DNA of 39,716 nucleotides from Streptosporangiaceae bacterium (lineage in GTDB: Bacteria > Actinomycetota > Actinomycetes > Streptosporangiales > Streptosporangiaceae): assembly GCA_030038015.1 (NCBI GenBank), contig JASHPR010000514.1:1-39716 (forward strand), read 5' to 3'. Of this stretch, positions 9,582 to 16,066 are shown in pieces. Under the pieces are notes generated by a model, which saw nothing but the letters and a program-made list of their open reading frames with translations, did not search any database and was not told where the DNA came from. A program made the position numbers and the translations under genes. Numbering within the stretch: position 1 is the first letter of the stretch; each line of letters opens with the position of its first letter.

Positions 9582-10517
9582 ATGTCCATGCGGCTTAAAT
9601 ACGTGCTTCCCCTCGCCGCGGTCACCGCGCTCGCCGTGGGCGTCGGCCTGGTTCTGCTTCTGCAGCCGACCGCGCCGGTGAAACGCCGGGCTGCGCATGA
9701 GCGCCCGCCTCACGTGCGCAGCGTGGCAGTGCAGGCGGTCGACCCGGCGATCTTCAGCCCTGGCGCGTGCATGGCGTTCAGCCCGACTCGGGGGAACCGG
9801 CACGAGACGGTGTTCCTCGACGCCGGGCACGGTGGCATTGACCCGGGCGGGACCGGCGCGACCGAGAACGGCACGGTCGTCGAGGAATCCACCGTAAATC
9901 TGCCGATCGAGCTGGACACGATGGCGATCCTCCGCGCCCAGGGCTTCCGGGTGGTGGTGTCGCGAACCGGGGACACGTCGGTGACCAAGCTCGGCCCGGC
10001 CGACGTGTCTGACGGCGAGCTCACCGCCCAGGGCGTCGTTGCCGACGTCGGGGCCCGCGACGTGTGCGCCAACATGGCCGGGGCCGACATCCTCATCGGC
10101 ATCTACATGGACGCCGGGTACGCAGGCGACGCGGGCTGCGTCACCGGCTACGACGCCGACCGGCCGTTCTCCGCTGAGAACCTCCGGCTGGCCACGCTGC
10201 TGCAGGATAACGTCCTGGCTGCCATGAACGCCCGCGGCTGGGCCATCCCCGACGATGGCGTCCTGCCCGACACCGGCATGGGTTCGGCCATCACGGCCGC
10301 GGACGTGGCCTACGGTCACCTGATCCTGCTGGGCCCGGCCAAGGCCGGCTACTTCACCACGCCGAGCCAGATGCCGGGCGCGCTGATCGAGCCGCTGTAC
10401 CTCACCGACCCGTTCGAGGCGTCGATCGCCGCGAGCGCGCAGGACCAGCAGGTGATCGCCGCCGGGATCGCGCAGGCGGTCGGCCAGTACTTCGCGCCTG
10501 GAGCGGGCCGGGCGTAG
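9582..10517 (+). CDS. Amidase_3-type N-acetylmuramoyl-L-alanine amidase homologue with altered zinc site
   Basis: 311 residues. A hydrophobic segment at about 8-28 is a signal anchor or signal peptide, so the catalytic domain (74-304) lies outside the membrane. Family landmarks are FLDAGHGG with zinc ligand His83, the Glu101/Glu102 region, RVVVSRTGD, and the catalytic glutamate Glu270 in MPGALIEPLYL. The second zinc-ligand histidine, normally in S-L-H-A-D, is replaced: the protein has GIYMDAG with Tyr175 at that point. The enzyme may be inactive or may bind metal differently. The start could also be the ATG six bases later. A strong shared terminator separates it from the convergent protease gene. 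Confidence 0.8.
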   Translation: MSMRLKYVLPLAAVTALAVGVGLVLLLQPTAPVKRRAAHERPPHVRSVAVQAVDPAIFSPGACMAFSPTRGNRHETVFLDAGHGGIDPGGTGATENGTVVEESTVNLPIELDTMAILRAQGFRVVVSRTGDTSVTKLGPADVSDGELTAQGVVADVGARDVCANMAGADILIGIYMDAGYAGDAGCVTGYDADRPFSAENLRLATLLQDNVLAAMNARGWAIPDDGVLPDTGMGSAITAADVAYGHLILLGPAKAGYFTTPSQMPGALIEPLYLTDPFEASIAASAQDQQVIAAGIAQAVGQYFAPGAGRA

Positions 10518-10582
10518 CCGACGGCGGGCGGGGCGAAGGCACCGGGCGCAGGGCGCAACCGTCCGGTGCGGGCGGCAGACAT

Positions 10583-10618
10583 GGCTGAGCCCGGGCGGAG
10601 CATGGCCCGGGCTCAGCC
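10583..10618. terminator. Bidirectional terminator hairpin
   Basis: GGCTGAGCCCGGGC (10583-10596) and its exact complement (10605-10618) form a perfect 14-bp stem with an 8-base loop, followed by TTCTTC. It lies between the convergent amidase and HtrA genes and can serve both. Confidence 0.85.
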
Positions 10619-10634
10619 TTCTTCAGGCCCTGCG

Positions 10635-11960
10635 TCAGTCGGCTGGGCCATTCGTGAGGGTCACCGTGGAGGTCTGGGTCTGGCCGGACTGGTTCGTCCA
10701 GGAGATGCTGACCTTGCCGCCGGGGCGGTACTGCTCGATCACCGACTGGAGGCCGGCCGGGGACGACACGGCGTGGCCGCCGACCGAGTCGATCACGTCG
10801 CCCGCGGACAGGCCGGCCGCGGCCGCCGGCGATCCGGAGAGGGTGCCCTCCACGGTCACGCCGCCGCCGTTCTGCTCGCCCCCGCCGAAGCCCGACATGC
10901 CGCCCAGCGGGGAGGAGTCAGCGGACGCGACTTCCACGCCGAGGAAGCCGGTGGCGCCGATGTGCACCGTGCTCGACGACGTGCCCGCCTCGATCTGGCT
11001 GGCGATGGAGAGCGCCTTGTTGATCGGGATCGCGAAGCCCTCGGTCTGCGGCTGGCCGGACGAGGACGGCGACTGCCCGTCCGGGGACTCGCCGTAGGGC
11101 GGCTGGCCGTAGGGCGACTGCCCGTCCGGCGACTGGCCGTAGGGGGACGAGAGCTCGGACGAGGTGGACGCTGCGGTGTCGATGCCGATGACCTGCCCCG
11201 CCGCGTTGACGAGCGGGCCGCCGGAGTCGCCCGGCTGGATGTCGGCGTTCGTCTCTATCATCCCGCTGAGGTTCTCCGAGGAGCCGCTGCTCTCGTCGCT
11301 GGCGGTGATCGACTGGTCCAGCGCGGTGACCGTGCCGGCGGCGGCCGACGGGGTGCCGCCCTTGCCGCCCGCGTTCCCCAGCGCGACCACGGTCTGGCCG
11401 GCCGCGACGTCTGAGGAGTTGCCGAACGACACGGTCGCCAGCCCGGACGCTCCCTCGAGCTGCAGCACCGCGATGTCGTCCGTCTTGTCGTAGCCGACGA
11501 CCATCGCGGTGTAGGTGCGGCCGTTGCCGATGTCGGTCGCCTTGATCGACGTCGCGCCGTCGATCACGTGGTTGTTGGTCAGCACCTCGCCCGATGACGT
11601 CATCACCTGGCCGGTGCCCGCCGCCTCAGCGTTCTGGTATCCCAGCGTGGAGACGATGTCGACCAGGCCCGGATCGACGCGCGTCGCGATCTGGGACGTG
11701 CTGAGCGCCGTGGCGGCGGCCGTCGTGGCTCTTCCCGCCGACGCCCCTTCGATGCCGTACAGGGCGATCGCGCCCACCGCCAGGCCGACCGTGGCAACGG
11801 TCGCCATGATGGCCAGGCGGCGGCGCCGCCGCTGGCCCGGGCCGGGGCGCTCCTCGCCCCAGCCGCCGTAACCGTTCGGAGTCCATGGCGGCGGCGGCGG
11901 ACCGGTCGGCGAGGTCTGCGGCGACTCAGCCGCGCCAGAGTGATCCTTATCCGTGCTCAT
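10635..11960 (-). CDS. Membrane-anchored HtrA/DegP-like serine protease with PDZ domain
   Basis: 441 residues from the ATG at the complement of 11958-11960, chosen over a longer frame because the first 50 residues then form the usual polar, Pro/Gly-rich cytoplasmic tail ending in RRRRR. A membrane helix spans 49-70. The trypsin-like domain carries His131 (TNNHVID), Asp162 (TDDIAVLQL) and Ser246 (GDSGGPL), so it should be active outside the membrane. Residues 271-305 are an unusual run of SPYGQ and SPDGQ repeats placed before the last strands of the protease domain. A PDZ domain covers about 335-438. Such proteases clear misfolded envelope proteins. Phased CTGA repeats upstream suggest response-regulator control, and SPFH and AIM24 genes lie upstream on the same strand. 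Confidence 0.9.
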   Translation of the reverse strand: MSTDKDHSGAAESPQTSPTGPPPPPWTPNGYGGWGEERPGPGQRRRRRLAIMATVATVGLAVGAIALYGIEGASAGRATTAAATALSTSQIATRVDPGLVDIVSTLGYQNAEAAGTGQVMTSSGEVLTNNHVIDGATSIKATDIGNGRTYTAMVVGYDKTDDIAVLQLEGASGLATVSFGNSSDVAAGQTVVALGNAGGKGGTPSAAAGTVTALDQSITASDESSGSSENLSGMIETNADIQPGDSGGPLVNAAGQVIGIDTAASTSSELSSPYGQSPDGQSPYGQPPYGESPDGQSPSSSGQPQTEGFAIPINKALSIASQIEAGTSSSTVHIGATGFLGVEVASADSSPLGGMSGFGGGEQNGGGVTVEGTLSGSPAAAAGLSAGDVIDSVGGHAVSSPAGLQSVIEQYRPGGKVSISWTNQSGQTQTSTVTLTNGPAD

Positions 11961-12020
11961 GAAAGGCACTTCCCTCGGTCGTCCGTGATGTTGCCGTCGA
12001 TTCGATGGTCGGTCTCCGGC

Positions 12021-12062
12021 CTGAAGAGAAACGCTGAAGATTCGCTGAGGAACCCCTGAGGG
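12021..12062 (-). promoter_or_regulatory. Phased direct repeats upstream of the HtrA gene
   Basis: CTGA[AG]G-type units start at 12021, 12034, 12045 and 12056; the last three are spaced exactly 11 bp apart, about one helical turn. In gene orientation they read TTCAGC/CTCAGG, 60-100 bp before the start. The arrangement suits dimers of an OmpR-type response regulator and resembles how MprA controls pepD in mycobacteria (analogy only). Confidence 0.5.
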
Positions 12063-12129
12063 CATGGAGGGCCGACAGGTGCTCAGCGGGCATTCAGGAA
12101 TCAGTCGGCAAGTGGTCAGTTCCGGGCCG

Positions 12130-12771
12130 TCAGATACCCCTGGGGATCCGCATCAGCAGGAACTCGTCAACCAGCTTCGGCGGCGTCGAGCCTGGCCGGC
12201 CGAGGATCGCCGGGAGGTCGCTCACCTGGGCCGACAGCCGGGCGGCCAGCCCGTCCAGGGCGGCGGCCGACAGCCGGAGCAGCCGGACGTACGCCGCGGC
12301 GCCGCCCGGCTTCCCGAACGAGAGCCGAATGGGCTCGTCCCACGGCGGGAACACCAGCGGCCTGACCGCGAACAGCAGCTTCCCGGCGGCCGTGTCGCCG
12401 AACGCGACGTCAACGTCCCTGCCGTGAACGTTGCGGCGTGCCGCCGGTGCGGCCCGCAGCGCCGCATAGGCCTGCCCGGCCGAGGCCAGCTCGGCCTCGC
12501 TCAGGCCGGTCAGCGTGGCTTGCTCACCCGGCAGGCGCGCCGCCCAGCCGGCCCACCACACCCGGAGCGCCTCGTCGGTCCGCTCGGTGTCGGCCCGGCG
12601 GAGATGCCGGCATCCCCACGCGCGGAGCCAGGTGATCGCCGCGGCGCGGTGCGCCTCGGCGCCCAGGTTGAGGTGGGCGCCGGTCGCATCCAGCAGCCGC
12701 CGGGTCGCGGAATCTGGCCCAGCGGCCGCGCCGAACGCGGCCAGGTCCGCGGCGATGTCGCCCGGGCTCAT
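12130..12771 (-). CDS. Conserved hypothetical protein, unknown family
   Basis: 213 residues if the ATG at the complement of 12769-12771 is used. An upstream TTG at 12892-12894 would add 41 residues, but they are low-complexity and overlap the preceding gene by 38 bp. The N-terminal half is helical with three Trp pairs (ITWLRAWGCRHLRRADTER, then LRVWWAGWAARLP). The C-terminal half contains FGDTAAGKLLFAVRPLVFPP, which looks like a conserved core, and ends with RPGSTPPKLVDEFLLMRI. There is no signal peptide, membrane segment or cysteine cluster. It lies 85 bp after the second AIM24 gene and before the HtrA gene on the same strand, so it may belong to that cassette. No function can be assigned. 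Confidence 0.6.
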   Translation of the reverse strand: MSPGDIAADLAAFGAAAGPDSATRRLLDATGAHLNLGAEAHRAAAITWLRAWGCRHLRRADTERTDEALRVWWAGWAARLPGEQATLTGLSEAELASAGQAYAALRAAPAARRNVHGRDVDVAFGDTAAGKLLFAVRPLVFPPWDEPIRLSFGKPGGAAAYVRLLRLSAAALDGLAARLSAQVSDLPAILGRPGSTPPKLVDEFLLMRIPRGI

Positions 12772-12856
12772 GTTCAGCCGGAGATCATCCAGAAGCGCAG
12801 GGCCCGTGACACCCTGGCTCGCCGGCCCGCGCCGCGCGCCGGGCGGGGTGCGGCTG

Positions 12857-13747
12857 CTACCAGACCTGGGTGGTGGCGCTGGAGCACCTGACAACCTGGC
12901 CGACCATCTCCGGGCGCTCGAACACCGACTGGATCGCGACCCGGCCCGGGCCGTGCAGCACCAGCCACACCGACTTTGCCTGCCACCGGGCCGAACTGAA
13001 CCAGTAGGCCCCGTGCGGGTACTCGAAGTGGAGCGTCATCCGCACCGTGGGGTCCTTCCAGATCAGCCCGCTCGGCTGGATCAGGATCCGCTCGCCGGGC
13101 GCCAGGTCGCGGATGAACGTGTTCCCGGGCGCGTGCAGCAGCATGAGGCCGGGCCCGCCCTGCGCCCAGAACCGGTCCATGGTCCGGCCCAGCGGGTAGT
13201 GGTACTCCTGGTCGTCGCCCTTCTGCGTGGAGAACCAGATTCCGGAGTTCTCCCACTGGTAGTTGATGTTCCCCGTCGCCACGAGGAACCGGTGCTCGAC
13301 CACGTCAACGGCCTGGTTGTGCTGCAGCGGCACGGCCAGGGTCTCGCCGGGCGCGTCGGCGCTGAACGCGATGTGCCCCGGGCCGCGGGCGGTCATCATG
13401 ATCAGCGGCATGCCGGCCAGCACCCGGTTCCAGCCGGCCGCCATCCGCATGGTGTCCAGCCGCACCCGCGGCTCGGTGTGCAGCAGCACGTGGTGCGAGA
13501 AATAGACCCAGTCGTCGTCGTGCAGGTTCATCTCGGCCACGGGAACGTACGTGCCCACGATCTGGCAGGTGGAGCGGCTGAAGTGCAGCCGGGCCATGTC
13601 CCGGATCGGCGGCTGCTCGGCCCACCCGGAGTCGGAGGTGCGCTCCCGCACGTCGACCGGGGCGCCGCAGTGCGGGCAGGTGCCGCTGGACCCGTCGCTG
13701 GGGATGCGGCAGTAGGGGCACGTGTAGGTGGCAGTCGGTGTCGCCAT
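12857..13747 (-). CDS. Zinc-ribbon AIM24 (DUF124) family protein, copy 2
   Basis: 296 residues. An N-terminal zinc ribbon has Cys10, Cys13, Cys24 and Cys27 (CPYC and CPHC knuckles). A linker SDSGWAEQPPIRDM is followed by the AIM24 beta-barrel: FSRSTCQIVGTYVPVAEM, GMPLIMMTARGPGHIAFS, PGLMLLHAPGNTF, GERILIQPSGLIW and HGPGRVAIQS. AIM24 proteins (TIGR00266 group) are soluble beta-helical barrels; the mitochondrial member helps shape inner-membrane complexes, while bacterial roles are mostly unknown. It starts 6 bp after copy 1 ends, so the two are cotranscribed. The paralogues share the linker and the STCQI-VPVAEM block. The TTG-initiated version of the next gene would overlap its 3' end. Confidence 0.85.
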   Translation of the reverse strand: MATPTATYTCPYCRIPSDGSSGTCPHCGAPVDVRERTSDSGWAEQPPIRDMARLHFSRSTCQIVGTYVPVAEMNLHDDDWVYFSHHVLLHTEPRVRLDTMRMAAGWNRVLAGMPLIMMTARGPGHIAFSADAPGETLAVPLQHNQAVDVVEHRFLVATGNINYQWENSGIWFSTQKGDDQEYHYPLGRTMDRFWAQGGPGLMLLHAPGNTFIRDLAPGERILIQPSGLIWKDPTVRMTLHFEYPHGAYWFSSARWQAKSVWLVLHGPGRVAIQSVFERPEMVGQVVRCSSATTQVW

Positions 13748-13753
13748 GGCGGC

Positions 13754-14554
13754 CTACTCGGATCCGTGGTGGACGTACATGGACTGGATGCCGACCCGGC
13801 CAGGGCCGGTCATCTCGGCCAGGTACATGTTGTGGCTGCCCATCATGCCGGTCCGCATGCTCTGCCTGACCGTGTTCATGATCACCGAGGAGTCCTTGTA
13901 CAGGAAGCCGCCGGGCTCGATGAGGATCTTCTCGCCGGGCTGCAGCGTCTTCTGGAACACGTTGCCGTACCCGTGCAGCAGCAGCAGCCCCGGCTGGTTC
14001 TGCGTGATGAACCGGTCCAGGTACATGCCCTCGCCGCCGTGCAGCACGTTGGCCAGTCCCTTGATCCGCACGAACGAGTAGTTCAGCGAGTGCGTCCCGG
14101 CGAGGAAGGCGTGCTCGCGCACGTCGAGCTCCATCGACGGGTGCAGCGGCAGCACCACGACCTCGCCCGCGGCGTCCCGGGAGAACGCGATCCGGCCGGG
14201 CCCGTGCGCGATGGACAGCACGTGCGGCATGCCGCCCAGCATGCGCTTCATGCCGCCGCTGGTGTTCATGGCCGACATCGGCACGCCGGGCTCCTTCCAC
14301 AGCATCACGTGGTGCTCGAAGAAGACCGCGTCGCCCTGCGCCAGCGCCATCTCGGCCACGGGCACCAGCTCGCCCTCGATCTGGCAGGTGGAGTTGGAGA
14401 ACCGGAACTCGGTCATGTCCCGCAGCCGCGGCGCCTCGGCCCAGCCGGAGTCGGACACGAGGTTCCGCTTGTCGAGCGGTGCGCCGCAGGTGAAGCAGCT
14501 TGTTCGGTCAGGCTCGTTCTGAGCCTTGCACCACTGGCACTCAATCCTGTCCAT
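13754..14554 (-). CDS. Zinc-ribbon AIM24 (DUF124) family protein, copy 1
   Basis: 266 residues from the ATG at the complement of 14552-14554, with AAAGG upstream; the frame stays open 57 codons earlier but is not protein-like there. A zinc ribbon with Cys6, Cys9, Cys20 and Cys23 (CQWC, CFTC) is followed by SDSGWAEAPRLRDM and the AIM24 domain: FSNSTCQIEGELVPVAEM, GMPHVLSIAHGPGRIAFS, PGLLLLHGYGNVF, GEKILIEPGGFLY and TGPGRVGIQSMY. Together with copy 2 and the SPFH gene upstream it puts a zinc ribbon on three adjacent proteins, which suggests one assembly. Start choice is fairly secure; the biochemical role is not known. Confidence 0.86.
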   Translation of the reverse strand: MDRIECQWCKAQNEPDRTSCFTCGAPLDKRNLVSDSGWAEAPRLRDMTEFRFSNSTCQIEGELVPVAEMALAQGDAVFFEHHVMLWKEPGVPMSAMNTSGGMKRMLGGMPHVLSIAHGPGRIAFSRDAAGEVVVLPLHPSMELDVREHAFLAGTHSLNYSFVRIKGLANVLHGGEGMYLDRFITQNQPGLLLLHGYGNVFQKTLQPGEKILIEPGGFLYKDSSVIMNTVRQSMRTGMMGSHNMYLAEMTGPGRVGIQSMYVHHGSE

Positions 14555-14563
14555 CCGGACACG

Positions 14564-14584
14564 CCTTTCTTTGAACGCGACGCC
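14564..14584 (+). repeat. Copy of the TTTCTTTGAACG-type intergenic motif
   Basis: CTTTCTTTGAACGCGACGCC, on the plus strand, between the SPFH stop and the AIM24 copy 1 start. Unlike the other three copies it does not follow a plus-strand gene. Confidence 0.35.
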
Positions 14585-14654
14585 GCCGGGCTGGCCGCGT
14601 GCGGACGGGCCGGTGTGGCCCGGGGGGTTAGCGAGAGCCTGACCGTCGCGGCGG

Positions 14655-15854
14655 TTACGAGGCTGGCGGGTTCGCCGGAGTTCCGCACTCGGCGCAGAAC
14701 TTCGCCGTCGGGGCCAGGCTCGCATTGCAGTTCGTGCAGTGCTTCTGCGTGGCCGTCCCGCACTCGGGGCAGAACTTCGAGCCCACCTGCACCGGGCTGT
14801 GGCAGTTGCCGCACTCTGTCATGCCTGCGGGCGCCGTCCCTGCCGGGGCCTGGGCCGGCACCTGGGCCGGCACCTGCGCGGGCGGCGGCGCCTGCGCGGG
14901 CGGCGGCGCCTGCGCGGGCGGCGGCGCCTGCTGCTGCGGCGGCTGGGTGAAGCCGGGCCCGCCGCCCGCGAACCCGGGACCGGGCGGCGGCGGGTTGTAC
15001 GGGGCCTGGGCGGGCGCCTGCATCATCTGGCCGGCCAGGCCCATGCCCGCCCCGAAGAACATCGGGGTGACGCCCTCGCCGCCCTTGGCCATGCCCTCGC
15101 CGGCGCCCTGCAGCGCCTCGGCCTGGGCCGCCTGCAGGAAACCGCCGGCCAGCCTGCTGTAGGCGGTGTCCCCGGCCAGCTTCTTCAGCCGCGCGTTGTC
15201 GTCGTCGTCCAGGTTGATGTCCAGGTTGCCGAGCCTGGTGATGGAGATCCCGTAGTCGGTAAGCTCCCTGTCGGCCGCCTGCTTGGCCGCCAGCTCGATC
15301 TCCGGGGTGTGCACGGACAGGCCGAGGATCGGCCACGCGCCCGACATGAGCTGCGTGGTGACCGCGGTACGGGTGACCTTCAGCAGCTGCTGGGTGACCC
15401 AGGCCGTGATCGCGTCGTTGTTGGTCACGTCCACGGTGCCGACCAGGTTGAGGAGCAGCTTGGGCGCGTCGATGACCCGCAGTGCGAACTCGCCGAACGT
15501 CCGCAGCGTGACGATCAGGCCGGTCTGCGGGTCCTGCACCTCGTCCAGCCGGCCGCCGAACCGCAGGTTCGGGAAGTCCCGGATGCCGACGAAGTAGAGC
15601 TCGGCCTTGAACGCGTTGCTGTTGGTGGCCCAGTCGACGAACATGCCGAGGAACGGGAGTTCCTTGGCGTCGAGCTGATGGTGGCCGCTGAGCAGCGTCC
15701 CCATGACCTGCCCCTGGCTCATGAAAACCGCGACGGCATCCGGCTCGACGATGCAGCGCGTGAACTTCCGGATGTTGTGGTCGGGCCACTTGTAGACGAT
15801 CTGGCCCTTGGAGGTGTCTGGCGCCGCGATGAACTCGCGGCCGAGGAGTGCCAT
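14655..15854 (-). CDS. SPFH-domain protein (YdjI-like) with tandem C-terminal zinc ribbons
   Basis: 399 residues. Residues 1-250 match the soluble SPFH branch that includes Bacillus YdjI (often called virion-core-like): WPDHNIRKFTRCIVEPD, AVFMSQGQVMG and FGGRLDEVQDPQTGLIV are characteristic. There is no N-terminal membrane segment. A glycine/methionine stretch and a Pro-rich linker with three APPPAQ repeats (about 310-335) lead to two zinc ribbons: Cys348, Cys351, Cys362, Cys365 and Cys373, Cys376, Cys387, Cys390. In Bacillus, YdjI works with phage-shock-type proteins at stressed membranes. Here two zinc-ribbon AIM24 genes follow after 100 bp. GGGGG eight bases before the ATG supports the start, and a TATGAT box lies further upstream. 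Confidence 0.85.
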   Translation of the reverse strand: MALLGREFIAAPDTSKGQIVYKWPDHNIRKFTRCIVEPDAVAVFMSQGQVMGTLLSGHHQLDAKELPFLGMFVDWATNSNAFKAELYFVGIRDFPNLRFGGRLDEVQDPQTGLIVTLRTFGEFALRVIDAPKLLLNLVGTVDVTNNDAITAWVTQQLLKVTRTAVTTQLMSGAWPILGLSVHTPEIELAAKQAADRELTDYGISITRLGNLDINLDDDDNARLKKLAGDTAYSRLAGGFLQAAQAEALQGAGEGMAKGGEGVTPMFFGAGMGLAGQMMQAPAQAPYNPPPPGPGFAGGGPGFTQPPQQQAPPPAQAPPPAQAPPPAQVPAQVPAQAPAGTAPAGMTECGNCHSPVQVGSKFCPECGTATQKHCTNCNASLAPTAKFCAECGTPANPPAS

Positions 15855-16066
15855 CGAAATGCCCCCTGAAATGGAGTATGACCCTCACTGCCTGAGCGAA
15901 TCATACGACTCGGAGAGGGCCAGCATGCCAGAGCCGACCAGGTCCGGCGCTCGCGCTAGGGCGGGAACTGGGACGCCCCCTAGGCGGCGGATCCCAGGCG
16001 CATCGCTGGAGCTCTGCCGTCGCTGCTGCGACGTCAGTGCGGCGCCGAGTTCCCCGGGCCACGGTT

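Noticed and set aside
12772-12894. N-terminal extension of the unknown gene before the HtrA gene
   Set aside because: Needs a TTG start, overlaps the AIM24 gene and is low-complexity.
12515-14950. 811-codon plus-strand open frame
   Set aside because: It is the shadow of the AIM24 and SPFH genes; its translation is Arg/Pro/His-rich without motifs.
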